From: Acanthacorydalis orientalis
Taxonomy: Eukaryota; Arthropoda; Insecta; Megaloptera; Corydalidae
Length of the DNA: 64,000 nt
Assembly (NCBI GenBank): GCA_034766995.1
Contig: CM068317.1
Location: 36,797,249 to 36,861,248 of the forward strand
Direction of reading: 5' to 3'
Positions 22,886 through 39,196 of the stretch are shown here, one piece after another. The notes under the pieces were generated by a model that saw only the letters and a list, made by a program, of their open reading frames with translations, was not told the DNA's origin and did no database searches. The position numbers were made by a program, and so were the translations under genes. The first letter of the stretch is position 1. Each line of letters opens with the position of its first letter.

Positions 22886-24366
22886 TCCAAAAATCGTCGT
22901 CAAATCTGGTAAATTTTAGACATTGTCCAAAAATATTCGAATTTGAAGACTATTTTTGGAAAATGTCTAAAATTCAATCGGATTTGTCGACGATTTTTGG
23001 ACAATGTCTAAAAATCACTCGAGTTTGACAACGATTTTTGGACAATGTCTAAAAATCACTCGAGTTTGACAACGATTTTTGGACATTGTCTAAAAATGTC
23101 TCGGGTTTAACAACCAATTTTGGACAATGTCTAAAAATCACTCGGGTTTGACGACGATTTTTTGGACAATGTCTAAAATTCACTCGGATTAGATGACGAT
23201 TTTTGGACAATGTCTAAAAATCACTCTGGTTTTACAACGATTTTTGGAAAATGTCTAAAATTCAATCGGATTTGACGACGATTTTTTGGATAATGTCTAA
23301 AATTCACTCAGATTACATGACGATTTTTGGACAATGTCTAAAAATGACTGGGGTTGACGACGATTTTTTGGACAATGTCTAAAATTCACTCGGATTAGAT
23401 GACGATTTTTGGACAATGTCTAAAAATCACTCGGGTTTGACCACGATTTTTGGACAATGTCTAAAAATATCTCGGGTTTGACGACGATTTTTGGACAATG
23501 TCTAAAATTCACTCGGGTTTGACGACGATTTTTGGACAATGTCTAAAAATCACTCGGGTTTGACGACGATTTTTTGGACAATGTCTAAAATTCACTCGGA
23601 TTAGATGACGATTTTTGGACAATGTCTAAAAATCACTCGGGTTTGACCACGATTTTTGGACAATGTCTAAAAATATCTCGGGTTTGACGACGATTTTTGG
23701 ACAATGTCTAAAAATCACTCTGGTTTTACAACGATTTTTGGAAAATGTCTAAAATTCAATCGGATTTGACGACGATTTTTTGGATAATGTCTAAAATTCA
23801 CTCAGATTACATGACGATTTTTGGACAATGTCTTAAAATGACTGGGGTTGACAACGATTTTTGGACAATGTCTAAAATTCACTCGGGTTTGACGACGATT
23901 TTTGGACAATGTCTAAAAATCACTCGGGTTTGACGACGATTTTTTGGACAATGTCTAAAATTCACTCGGATTAGATGACGATTTTTGGACAATGTCTAAA
24001 AATCACTCGGGTTTGACCACGATTTTTGGACAATGTCTAAAAATCACTAGGGTTTGACGACGATTTTTGGACAATGTCTAAAAATAACTTGGGTTTGACG
24101 ACGATTTTTGGACAATATCTAAAAATCACTAGGGTTTGACAAAGATTTTTGGACAATGTCTAAAAATCACTCGGGTTTGACGACGATTTTTGGACAATGT
24201 CTAAAAATCACTCGGGTTTGACGACGATTTTTGGACAATGTCTAAAAATCACTAGGATTTGACGACGATTTTTGGACAATGTCTAAAAATCACTCGGGTT
24301 TGACGACGATTTTTGGACAATGTCTAAAAATCTCTTAAGTTTGATGACGATTTTTGTACAATGTCA
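22886..24366. repeat. 41-bp satellite, about 35 copies with a 206-bp higher-order unit
   Basis: The monomer is GACGACGATTTTTGGACAATG followed by TCTAAAAATCACTCGGGTTT. Each monomer holds a near-perfect 25-bp dyad (GATTTTTnGACA ... TGTCnAAAAATC). A five-monomer block with ATTTTTTGGACAATG and CGGATTAGATGACG repeats at 23155, 23361 and 23567 (206 bp apart), and again at 23937. The first monomer (22886-22932) is in reverse orientation to the rest. Confidence 0.95.
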
Positions 24367-24389
24367 AATCCGAGTTAATTTTAGGGTGT

Positions 24390-24775
24390 GTACGAGTGGG
24401 TGTGTACGCGTGGGTCTGAACGCGTGGGTCTGAACGCGTGGGTCTGTACGCGTGGGTCTGTACGCGTGGGTCTGTACGCGTGAGTCTGTACGCGTGGGTC
24501 TGTACGCGTGGGTCTGTACGCGTGGGTCTGTACGCGTGGGTCTGTACGCGTGGGTCTGTACGCGTGGGTCTGTACGCGTGGGTCTGTACGCGTGGGTCTG
24601 TACGCGTGGGTCTGTACGCGTGGGTGTGTACGCGTGGGTCTGTACGCGTGGGTCTGTACGCGTGGGTCTGTACGCGTGGGTCTGTACGCGTGGGTCTGTA
24701 CGCGTGGGTCTGTACGCGTGGGTCTGTACGCGTGGGTCTGTACGCGTGGGTCTGTACGCGTGGGTCTGTACGTAG
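24390..24775. repeat. 14-bp minisatellite TGTACGCGTGGGTC, about 27 copies
   Basis: Almost perfect tandem copies of GGGTCTGTACGCGT, with only a few variants (GAACGCG at the left edge; one GTGTGTACG). Both strands stay open (GLYAWVCTRGSVRV on plus; TDPRVQTHAYRPTR on minus), so the overlapping frames are artefacts. The CpG in every unit is conserved, unlike the CpG-poor flanks. Confidence 0.97.
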
Positions 24776-24865
24776 GTGTTTGTATGTGGGTGTTTGTATG
24801 TAGGTGTTTGTATGTGTGGGTTTGTTTGTATGGGTTTGTATATGATTGTGTGTGTGTGTAAATAT
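24776..24865. repeat. GT-rich border sequence
   Basis: TGTTTGTATGTGGG-type repeats that read as the reverse complement of the CA-rich tails at 19.7-21.3 kb, joining the 14-bp array to the 155-bp satellite. Confidence 0.75.
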
Positions 24866-27800
24866 AGCCGAAAAACTGGTTGAAAAATGAGTTTTTTGGG
24901 TAAAATAAGGCCATTTTGGAAAATAATCGGATCGAATCGTATATCACGACATAGATAATTTCAAGACGCATCTAACGATGTACGACATTATCCATTTCGC
25001 ACTTAATTTCGACTACTTATAGCCGAAAAACTGGTTAGAAAATGAGTTTTTTGGGTTAAATAAGGCCATTTTGGAAAATAATCGGATCATATCTCATACC
25101 ACGAGATAGATAATATCAAGACGCATCTAACGATGTACGACATTACCTATTTCGCACTTAATTTCGACTACTTATAGCCGAAAAACCGGTTGAAAAATGA
25201 GTTTTTTGGGTAAAATAAGGCCATTTTGGAAAATAATCGGATCGAATCGCATACCACGAGATAGATAATTTCAAGACGCATCTAACGATGTACGACATTA
25301 CCAATTTGGCACTTAATTTCGAATACTTATAGCCGAAAAACTAGTTGAAAAATGAGTTTTTTGGGTAAAATAAGGCCATTTTGGAAAATAATCGGATCGA
25401 ATCTTATACCACGAGATAGATAATATCAAGACGCATCTAACGATGTACGACATTATCCATTTCGCACTTAATTTCGACTACTTATAGCCGAAAAACTGGT
25501 TAGAAAATGAGTTTTTTGGGTTAAATAAGGCCATTTTGGAAAATAATCGGATCATATCTCATACCACGAGATAGATAATATCAAGACGCATCTAACGATG
25601 TACGACATTACCTATTTCGCACTTAATTTCGACTACTTATAGCCGAAAAACCGGTTGAAAAATGAGTTTTTTGGGTAAAATAAGGCCATTTTGGAAAATA
25701 ATCGGATCGAATCTTATACCACGAGATAGATAATATCAAGACGCATCTAACGATGTACGACATTACCTATTTCGCACTTAATTTCGACTACTTATTGCCG
25801 AAAAACCGGTTGAAAAATGAGTTTTTTGGGTAAAATAAGGCCATTTTGGAAAATAATCGGATCGAATCGCATACCACGAGATAGATAATTTCAAGACGCA
25901 TCTAACGATGTACGACATTACCAATTTGGCACTTAATTTCGAATACTTATAGCCGAAAAACTAGTTGAAAAATGAGTTTTTTGGGTAAAATAAGGCCATT
26001 AAGGAAAATAATCGGATGGAATCGCACACCACGAGATAGATAATTTCAAGACGCATCTAACGATGTACGACATTACCTATTTAGCACTTAATTTCGACTA
26101 CTTATAGCCGAAAAACTGGTTGGAAAATGAGTTTTTTGGGTAAAATAAGGCCATTTTGGAAAATAATCGGATCGAATCGCATACCACGAGATAGATAATT
26201 TCAAGACGCATCTAACGATGTACGACATTACCTATTTGGCACTTAATTTCGAATACTTATAGCCGAAAAACTAGTTGAAAAATGAGTTTTTTGGGTAAAA
26301 TAAGGCCATTTTGGAAAATAATCGGATCGAATCTTATACCACGAGATAGATAATATCAAGACGCATCTAACGATGTACGACATTACCTATTTTGCACTTA
26401 ATTTCGACTACTTATAGCCGAAAAACTGGTTGGAAAATGAGTTTTTTGGGTAAAATAAGGCCATTTTGGAAAATAATCGGATCGAATCGCATACCACGAG
26501 ATAGATAATTTCAAGACGCATCTAACGATGTACGACATTACCAATTTGGCACTTAATTTCGAATACTTATAGCCGAAAAACTAGTTGAAAAATGAGTTTT
26601 TTGGGTAAAATAAGGCCATTTTGGAAAATAATCGGATCGAATCTTATACCACGAGATAGATAATATCAAGACGCATCTAACGATGTACGATATTACCTAT
26701 TTCGCACTTAATTTCGACTACTTATAGCCGAAAAACCGGTTGAAAAATGAGTTTTTTGGGTAAAATAAGGCCATTAAGGAAAATAATCGGATGGAATCGC
26801 ACACCACGAGATAGATAATATCAAGACGCATCTAACGATGTACGACATTACCTATTTTGCACTTAATTTCGACTACTTATAGCCGAAAAACTGGTTGGAA
26901 AATGAGTTTTTTGGGTAAAATAAGGCCATTTTGGAAAATAATCGGATCGAATCGCATACCACGAGATAGATAATTTCAAGACGCATCTAACGATGTACGA
27001 CATTACCAATTTGGCACTTAATTTCGAATACTTATAGCCGAAAAACTAGTTGAAAAATGAGTTTTTTGGGTAAAATAAGGCCATTTTGGAAAATAATCGG
27101 ATCGAATCGCATACCACGAGATAGATAATTTCAAGACGCATCTAACGATGTACGACATTACCTATTTCGCACTTAATTTCGACTACTTATAGCCGAAAAA
27201 CCGGTTGAAAAATGAGTTTTTTGGGTAAAATAAGGCCATTAAGGAAAATAATCGGATGGAATCGCACACCACGAGATAGATAATTTCAAGACGCATCTAA
27301 CGATGTACGACATTACCTATTTTGCACTTAATTTCGACTACTTATAGCCGAAAAACTGGTTAGAAAATGAGTTTTTTGGGTAAAATAAGGCCATTTTGGA
27401 AAATAATCGGATCGAATCTTATACCACGAGATAGATAATATCAAGACGCATCTAACGATGTACGACATTACCTATTTCGCACTTAATTTCGACTACTTAT
27501 TGCCGAAAAACCGGTTGAAAAATGAGTTTTTTGGGTAAAATAAGGCCATTTTGGAAAATAATCGGATCGAATCGCATACCACGAGATAGATAATTTCAAG
27601 ACGCATCTAACGATGTACGACATTACCAATTTGGCACTTAATTTCGAATACTTATAGCCGAAAAACCGGTTGAAAAATGAGTTTTTTTGGGTAAAATAAG
27701 GCCATTAAGGAAAATAATTGGATGGAATCGCACACCACGAGATAGATAATTTCAAGACGCATCTAACGATGTACGACATTACCTATTTCGCACTTAATTT

Positions 27801-30800
27801 CGACTACTTATAGCCGAAAAACCGGTTGAAAAATGAGTTTTTTGGGTAAAATAAGGCCATTTTGGAAAATAATCGGATCGAATCGCATACCACGAGATAG
27901 ATAATATCAAGACGCATCTAACGATGTACGACATTACCTATTTCGCACTTAATTTCGACTACTTATAGCCGAAAAACCGGTTGAAAAATGAGTTTTTTGG
28001 GTAAAATAAGGCCATTTTGGAAAATAATCGGATCGAATCTTATACCACGAGATAGATAATATCAAGACGCATCTAACGATGTACGACATTACCAATTTGG
28101 CACTTAATTTCGAATACTTATAGCCGAAAAACTAGTTGAAAAATGAGTTTTTTGGGTAAAATAAGGCCATTTTGGAAAATAAACGGATCGAATCGCATAC
28201 CACGAGATAGATAATATCAAGACGCATCTAACGATGTACGACATTACCTATTTCGCACTTAATTTCGACTACTTATAGCCGAAAAACCGGTTGGAAAATG
28301 AGTTTTTTGGGTTAAATAAGGCCATTAAGGAAAATAATCGGATGGAATCGCACACCACGAGATAGATAATTTCAAGACGCATCTAACGATGTACGACATT
28401 ACCTATTTTGCACTTAATTTCGACTACTTATAGCCGAAAAACTGGTTAGAAAATGAGTTTTTTGGGTAAAATAAGGCCATTTTGGAAAATAATCGGATCG
28501 AATCGCATACCACGAGATAGATAATTTCAAGACGCATCTAACGATGTACGACATTACCTATTTCGCACTTAATTTCGACTACTTATAGCCGAAAAACCGG
28601 TTGAAAAATGAGTTTTTTGGGTAAAATAAGGCCATTAAGGAAAATAATCGGATGGAATCGCACACCACGAGATAGATAATTTCAAGACGCATCTAACGAT
28701 GTACGAAATTACCTATTTTGCACTTAATTTCGACTACTTATAGCCGAAAAACTGGTTAGAAAATGAGTTTTTTGGGTAAAATAAGGCCATTTTGGAAAAT
28801 AATCGGATCGAATCGCATACCACGAGATAGATAATATCAAGACGCATCTAACGATGTACGACATTATCCATTTCGCACTTAATTTCGAATACTTATAGCC
28901 GAAAAACCGGTTGAAAAATGAGTTTTTTGGGTAAAATAAGGCCATTAAAGAAAATAATTGGATGGAATCGCACACCACGAGATAGATAATTTCAAGACGC
29001 ATCTAACGATGTACGACATTACCTATTTTGCACTTAATTTCGACTACTTATAGCCGAAAAACTGGTTGGAAAATGAGTTTTTTGGGTAAAATAAGGCCAT
29101 TTTGGAAAATAATCGGATCGAATCGCATACCACGAGATAGATAATTTCAAGACGCATCTAACGATGTACGACATTACCAATTTGGCACTTAATTTCGAAT
29201 ACTTATAGCCGAAAAACTAGTTGAAAAATGAGTTTTTTGGGTAAAATAAGGCCATTTTGGAAAATAATCGGATCGAATCTTATACCACGAGATAGATAAT
29301 ATCAAGACGCATCTAACGATGTACGACATTACCTATTTTGCACTTAATTTCGACTACTTATAGCCGAAAAACTGGTTGGAAAATGAGTTTTTTGGGTAAA
29401 ATAAGGCCATTTTGGAAAATAATCGGATCGAATCGCATACCACGAGATAGATAATTTCAAGACGCATCTAACGATGTACGACATTACCAATTTGGCACTT
29501 AATTTCGAATACTTATAGCCGAAAAACTAGTTGAAAAATGAGTTTTTTGGGTAAAATAAGGCCATTTTGGAAAATAATCGGATCGAATCTCATACCACGA
29601 GATAGATAATATCAAGACGCATCTAACGATGTACGACATTACCTATTTGGCACTTAATTTCGACTACTTATAGCCGAAAAACTAGTTGAAAAATGAGTTT
29701 TTGGGGTAAAATAAGGCCATTTTGGAAAATAATCGGATCGAATCGCATACCACGAGATAGATAATTTCAAGACGCATCTAACGATGTACGACATTACCTA
29801 TTTCGCACTTAATTTCGACTACTTATAGCCGAAAAACCGGTTGAAAAATGAGTTTTTTGGGTAAAATAAGGCCATTAAGGAAAATAATCGGATGGAATCG
29901 CACACCACGAGATAGATAATTTCAAGACGCATCTAACGATGTACGACATTACCTATTTTGCACTTAATTTCGACTACTTATAGCCGAAAAACTGGTTAGA
30001 AAATGAGTTTTTTGGGTAAAATAAGGCCATTTTGGAAAATAATCGGATCGAATCGCATACCACGACATAGATAATTTCAAGACGCATCTAACGATGTACG
30101 ACATTATCCATTTCGCACTTAATTTCGAATACTTATAGCCGAAAAACCGGTTGAAAAATGAGTTTTTTGGGTAAAATAAGGCCATTAAGGAAAATAATTG
30201 GATGGAATCGCACACCACGAGATAGATAATTTCAAGACGCATCTAACGATGTACGACATTACCTATTTTGCACTTAATTTCGACTACTTATAGCCGAAAA
30301 ACTGGTTGGAAAATGAGTTTTTTGGGTAAAATAAGGCCATTTTGGAAAATAATCGGATCGAATCGCATACCACGAGATAGATAATTTCAAGACGCATCTA
30401 ACGATGTACGACATTACCAATTTGGCACTTAATTTCGAATACTTATAGCCGAAAAACTAGTTGAAAAATGAGTTTTTTGGGTAAAATAAGGCCATTTTGG
30501 AAAATAATCGGATCGAATCTTATACCACGAGATAGATAATATCAAGACGCATCTAACGATGTACGACATTACCTATTTCGCACTTAATTTCGACTACTTA
30601 TAGCCGAAAAACCGGTTGAAAAATGAGTTTTTTGGGTAAAATAAGGCCATTTTGGAAAATAATCGGATCGAATCGCATACCACGAGATAGATAATTTCAA
30701 GACGCATCTAACGATGTACGACATTACCAATTTGGCACTTAATTTCGAATACTTATAGCCGAAAAACCGGTTGGAAAATGAGTTTTTTGGGTAAAATAAG

Positions 30801-33115
30801 GCCATTAAGGAAAATAATCGGATGGAATCGCACACCACGAGATAGATAATTTCAAGACGCATCTAACGATGTACGACATTACCTATTTTGCACTTAATTT
30901 CGACTACTTATAGCCGAAAAACTGGTTGGAAAATGAGTTTTTTGGGTAAAATAAGGCCATTTTGGAAAATAATCGGATCGAATCGCATACCACGAGATAG
31001 ATAATTTCAAGACGCATCTAACGATGTACGACATTACCTATTTTGCACTTAATTTCGAATACTTATAGCCGAAAAACTAGTTGAAAAATGAGTTTTTTGG
31101 GTAAAATAAGGCCATTTTGGAAAATAATCGGATCGAATCTTATACCACGAGATAGATAATATCAAGACGCATCTAACGATGTACGACATTACCTATTTTG
31201 CACTTAATTTCGACTACTTATAGCCGAAAAACTGGTTGGAAAATGAGTTTTTTGGGTAAAATAAGGCCATTTTGGAAAATAATCGGATCGAATCGCATAC
31301 CACGAGATAGATAATTTCAAGACGCATCTAACGATGTACGACATTACCAATTTGGCACTTAATTTCGAATACTTATAGCCGAAAAACTAGTTGAAAAATG
31401 AGTTTTTTGGGTAAAATAAGGCCATTTTGGAAAATAATCGGATCGAATCGCATACCACGAGATAGATAATTTCAAGACGCATCTAACGATGTACGACATT
31501 ACCTATTTTGCACTTAATTTCGACTACTTATAGCCGAAAAACCGGTTGAAAAATGAGTTTTTTGGGTAAAATAAGGCCATTAAGGAAAATAATCGGATGG
31601 AATCGCACACCACGAGATAGATAATTTCAAGACGCATCTAACAATGTACGACATTACCTATTTTGCACTTAATTTCGACTACTTATAGCCGAAAAACTGG
31701 TTGGAAAATGAGTTTTTTGGGTAAAATAAGGCCATTTTGGAAAATAATCGGATCGAATCTTATACCACGAGATAGATAATATCAAGACGCATCTAACGAT
31801 GTACGACATTACCTATTTGGCACTTAATTTCGACTACTTATAGCCGAAAAACTAGTTGAAAAATGAGTTTTTGGGGTAAAATAAGGCCATTTTGGAAAAT
31901 AATCGGATCGAATCGCATACCACGAGATAGATAATTTCAAGACGCATCTAACGATGTACGACATTACCTATTTTGCACTTAATTTCGACTACTTATAGCC
32001 GAAAAACTGGTTGGAAAATGAGTTTTTTGGGTAAAATAAGGCCATTTTGGAAAATAATCGGATCGAATCTGATACCACGAGATAGATAATATCAAGACGC
32101 ATCTAACGATGTACGACATTACCTATTTGGCACTTAATTTCGACTACTTATAGCCGAAAAACTAGTTGAAAAATGAGTTTTTGGGGTAAAATAAGGCCAT
32201 TTTGGAAAATAATCGGATCGAATCGCATACCACGAGATAGATAATATCAAGACGCATCTAACGATGTACGACATTACCTATTTGGCACTTAATTTCGACT
32301 ACTTATAGCCGAAAAACTAGTTGAAAAATGAGTTTTTTGGGTAAAATAAGGCCATTTTGGAAAATAATCGGATCGAATCGCATACCACGAGATAGATAAT
32401 TTCAAGACGCATCTAACGATGTACGACATTACCTATTTTGCACTTAATTTCGACTACTTATAGCCGAAAAACTGGTTGGAAAATGAGTTTTTTGGGTAAA
32501 ATAAGGCCATTTTGGAAAATAATCGGATCGAATCGCATACCACGAGATAGATAATATCAAGACGCATCTAACGATGTACGACATTACCTATTTTGCACTT
32601 AATTTCGACTACTTATAGCCGAAAAACTGGTTGGAAAATGAGTTTTTTGGGTAAAATAAGGCCATTTTGGAAAATAATCGGATCGAATCGCATACCACGA
32701 GATAGATAATTTCAAGACGCATCTAACGATGTACGACATTACCAATTTGGCACTTAATTTCGAATACTTATAGCCGAAAAACTAGTTGAAAAATGAGTTT
32801 TTTGGGTAAAATAAGGCCATTTTGGAAAATAATCAGATCGAATCGTATACCACGAGATAGATAATTTCAAGACGCATCTAACGATGTACGACATTACCAA
32901 TTTGGCACTTAATTTCGACTAATTATAGCCGAAAAACTGGTTAGAAAATGAGTTTTTTGGGTAAAATAAGGCCATTTTGGAAAGTAATCGGATCGAATCG
33001 CATACCACGAGATAGATAATTTCAAGACGCATCTAACGATGTACGACATTACCTATTTTGCAATTAATTTCGACTACTTATAGCCGAAAAACCGGTTGAA
33101 AAATGGGTTTTTTCG
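24866..33115. repeat. 155-bp satellite array, 53 full units
   Basis: AGCCGAAAAAC recurs every 155 bp from 24866 to 33082 with only one net 1-bp insertion (near 27685), giving 53 complete units plus a partial one ending at about 33112. Variable positions define subtypes: GCCATTTTGG with GGATCGAATC versus GCCATTAAGG with GGATGGAATC and GCACACC; AATTTCAAG versus AATATCAAG; CCGGTT, CTGGTT or CTAGTT. The TTAAGG subtype occurs about 11 times at spacings of 2 to 6 units. Period and homogeneity are typical of centromeric or pericentromeric satellites. Minus-strand 92-codon frames inside it are shadows. Confidence 0.98.
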
Positions 33116-36100
33116 TCAAAGTAATATTATTTGGAGAACAATTTACACCCACGCACATGCACACGCGCGCCAATATATAACCAAAAACAATTAATTATTA
33201 AAATAAAAATTAATAATTGACTAACCAATTGCTTCAAAAATGGAAGTAATTAGTGTTTAAAATAAAAGAATCGGAAACGACTATATTCTAAAAGAAACGT
33301 CATTAAATGATTAACTCTAAAATTAATATATTAAGTTTTATGACTGGGTCACAACAACGATTAATCATTATATTTATTGATATTAAGTCACTGAAATACC
33401 CATTTTTAAATGATATAACGGTATATAGATTTCGTTCCTTATTCTTGTCAGACATATTAAAAATAATTAAAATATTATATAAACAAACATATTAATAATA
33501 TGCAGAGGGATTTTTGTTCAAAAAAGATAATAATATTAAATTTAAAGGTGAAAAATATATAAATTATTATTTCTAAGCTATATAATATATATATATATAT
33601 ATATAAATATATAATACCAAATTTCGAAATATTTAAAAATCGAATAAATAAGTATTTATTTCCAAACATTTTGGATACAGATGTAGATTATTGTATAAAA
33701 ATAAATTTAATGTTCAAATAAATATGAAAAAATATAAAAAGATAATATTTCAAATAATTTTAATGAGTAAAAACAATTAGAGATTTTTAATTTCATATTA
33801 GAATTTAGGCTTTTATTTTTAATAAAAAATATTAAAATAATTATTAAATATTTTTTTTAATTAAACCTGTTATGTAATTTTTTATTTAATTTTAGATTTA
33901 ATAATGTGAATATTAATTAAAATAATTTTAACATAAATTGGAAAATTTATACATTAGTTATGATTAAAATTACCCAAAATAGCATAAAATTTAAAATATT
34001 GCTGAAAAACGACTCATCAAAATACAGTTTCTATAGTGGGCAAATTCATTTTCGCAATACATTTTTCTTCGACTCTACAAAGTATAAATATTTTTCTGGT
34101 CTAAAATGTTCAATAAAACGATCATTTACTTTTATTCAACGCGTGATACGATGCAATTCCAATTTTCACTGACAATACAAACAATAATGTTTGGATATCT
34201 TATTTCCGTTTAATAGGGCAGATCGATTTGCAATCTTTCAGAAAAGATGTGCTTCCATCAAGTATTTCTTAAATTTATGTTCAAGATAATTTTGAGTTAA
34301 TATTTCCGCACTCTACAATCATTAACTTCTGATTTTTACTAACATCCGTTTAAAAAAGGCATATAAAGCAATGATAAAATTATATACTATAAAATCTATA
34401 ATATAATTTTAAACTTTGAATGTAAAAGTTAATTTAAATGTATTAAATTATTAAATCTAAAAAGTTAACGTTATTTTCTTTACAATAAATAAATGTCATA
34501 ATTTATATTAATATTAGAAACTATTATAATGTAATATAATTACGTAACTGTGACCATAATATGTAACATTAAAAGATCGCTACCATCAACTATATAACGT
34601 AATATAAAACAATTTTTAAAATGAGATCATGAGAATGTTGACAATACAAATTTAAATTTATAAAATTATTGAATTTATAAACTGAACATGTTTGTTCGTA
34701 TTAGACTAAAATAACAAGTGAACTGTATCGTATACTAGAAAATATTAAAACCTTTAACATTAACATTCAAAAATCATCAGAAAGTAAAGCAATTATGTAA
34801 CTATTACAAATTTTATATGAAATTTAGTGAGTGGATACTACGTTAATAGCATAGCAATATTGCATGACGCATGTATAAAACAGGCAAAACTATGATAAAT
34901 ATCTATAACGAATTAAGAATAGAAAATATTTATTTGATTTTGATATATGTATTGTAATGCCAATAAAATTTTATAAATGTGTAATACATTCGCTGTTATT
35001 TTTAAAAAGGTTTGGTTAATCCTCAAAACATTACCGAAATTATTAATAATTACTTTTATGATAATCAATTCCAATATAACTACTAAAAATGTTTTATTGC
35101 ATTTAACAGATATAGAATTTGCTTTATTATATACTTTTTTTGGAGATCTGAAAAAATATATTATTTGAAGTTTTAAAACAGTTAAATAAGAATATTCAAT
35201 TAAACGCTTATAATTATTAAAATTCGATGCGATTAATTTTATTCCCGTTACCTTAATAAAATGATTTACCGCCGACAACAAACACAGACCCACTACACAA
35301 AACCATAAATAGACTTTCTTTGCACAAAACTATAAAAATCTTCCAACACAGTGTCTTCTACGGGGCAAGTAGATTACTGTCAACATTTTCAGTGACATGA
35401 TCTTTGTGACAAAATACGGTATTAAATTACAGTACATTGAGGAAAATAGTGGTTCTCAACCTTTTCGTAGTTTCGGCATTTTTATTATCACTTTTTAGTT
35501 TCTCTTACAGTAAAAATATTTATATAACAAAGATTAACATACTTGCAGAGAAATAGAAAAAATGAATGTATGAATGGAAAGTAAGCTCATAATTTTTAGG
35601 ATACAGCCATATGACGAACATACTGGTTGAGAATCATTAATTTTTAGGCTCGTATAAACGTAACATAAACTTATCGTGGAAGAAAAGTATTATTATAGTT
35701 TTATGATAGATTTAGTAAATAGATATTTCATAGAAGATTTAATAAAAAATATACATACCTAACAGATTATATTTCAATTCAATTTTTGATCCATATAAAA
35801 AATTAAATATATTTATATATCAATGTCTTCCTTAAGATTTTAGTTTAATTGAAAAAAGTATGCAAATTAACAATCATTTTTGTAAAATTATAGTATTTTT
35901 AAATACCATATTTTACAAACATAATCTATAGTTCTCAAAAACATTACTATTAGAAAAAAAAATTTTTTTCAGGCAATACAATCGATAACTTTTTTTTATG
36001 ATTTCTCAATATTGTCAAATCAAATATTATTATGAGAACACTGTGTAATATATGAATATTATCCGATTCAATACTCATCAACTGATAAAAAACAAGATAT

Positions 36101-36549
36101 ATATATATATAATAAGTTGAAACTTAAGTCATAATATAAAATTAGTAACTGCTAACTGAACATTTCTATTTTTTATATTTAAAGTATTTAATTATAATAA
36201 AAAATATTAATCATTTCATATTACATTTCTTTGTTTTATAACTGCTAAAATATTATGACTTTTAAATTAACACGGTTTCATTTTAAAACTTTCCAATTAG
36301 CTCGAAGTTTAAATATTTTCATATAATATAAAGAATCAATATGTTTAATATATCTGTGATAGAATCTATAAAATATAAGTATAAAAAATTAATTTTTAAT
36401 ACAATTAATTAATATTTACTATTAAACAAACTATACGAAATATAATTAAGGGAAATAAAATGAGAAATACACTAATATAAATTTTAGAAACAAGATTATA
36501 CCTAAAAATATTGAACATAGAATAACACATATACATTAAGTACATGTAT
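33116..36549. other. AT-rich intergenic region downstream of reptin
   Basis: Begins with a CA/CG-rich edge (CACGCACATGCACACGCGCGCC near 33148). No credible gene: the plus frame at 33960-34172 (70 codons) and the minus frame at 34913-35293 (126 codons) have the Asn/Ile/Lys/Phe bias of random AT-rich DNA and no recognisable motif. A MITE-like element lies at 35447-35639. Confidence 0.55.
35447..35639. mobile_element. MITE with hAT-type terminal inverted repeats
   Basis: The left end TAGTGGTTCTCAACC (35447-35461) and right end GGTTGAGAATCATTA (35625-35639) form a 15-bp inverted repeat with two mismatches. CAGTGGTTCTCAACC is the known end of many hAT (Charlie/MER5-like) non-autonomous elements. 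The 193-bp body has no coding capacity. A clear 8-bp target-site duplication was not found. Confidence 0.6.
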
Positions 36550-36555
36550 TTTATT
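36550..36555 (-). terminator. Polyadenylation signal of reptin
   Basis: AATAAA on the minus strand, about 20 bases after the reptin stop codon. Confidence 0.55.
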
Positions 36556-36575
36556 ACCTTTACAATTTAAAAAAT

Positions 36576-39196
<2,621 letters not shown>

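Noticed and set aside
21811..23028. 405-codon plus-strand open frame (and overlapping 274- and 267-codon frames)
   Set aside because: Created by the 14-bp minisatellite, which keeps all three frames open; the frame also runs into a different satellite. No start context, exon structure or non-repeat domain.
24381..24971. 196-codon minus frame and three overlapping plus frames
   Set aside because: Products of the second 14-bp array; open on both strands at once, which real genes are not.
28724..30862. Three nearly identical 92-codon minus frames
   Set aside because: Each spans fewer than two units of the 155-bp satellite and merely reflects its low stop density in one frame and subtype order.
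22886..33115. CRISPR-like array
   Set aside because: Repeats are contiguous satellites without unique spacers, in a eukaryotic context.
34913..35293. 126-codon minus open frame
   Set aside because: Ile/Asn/Leu/Lys composition of chance AT-rich DNA, no motif, no splice context.
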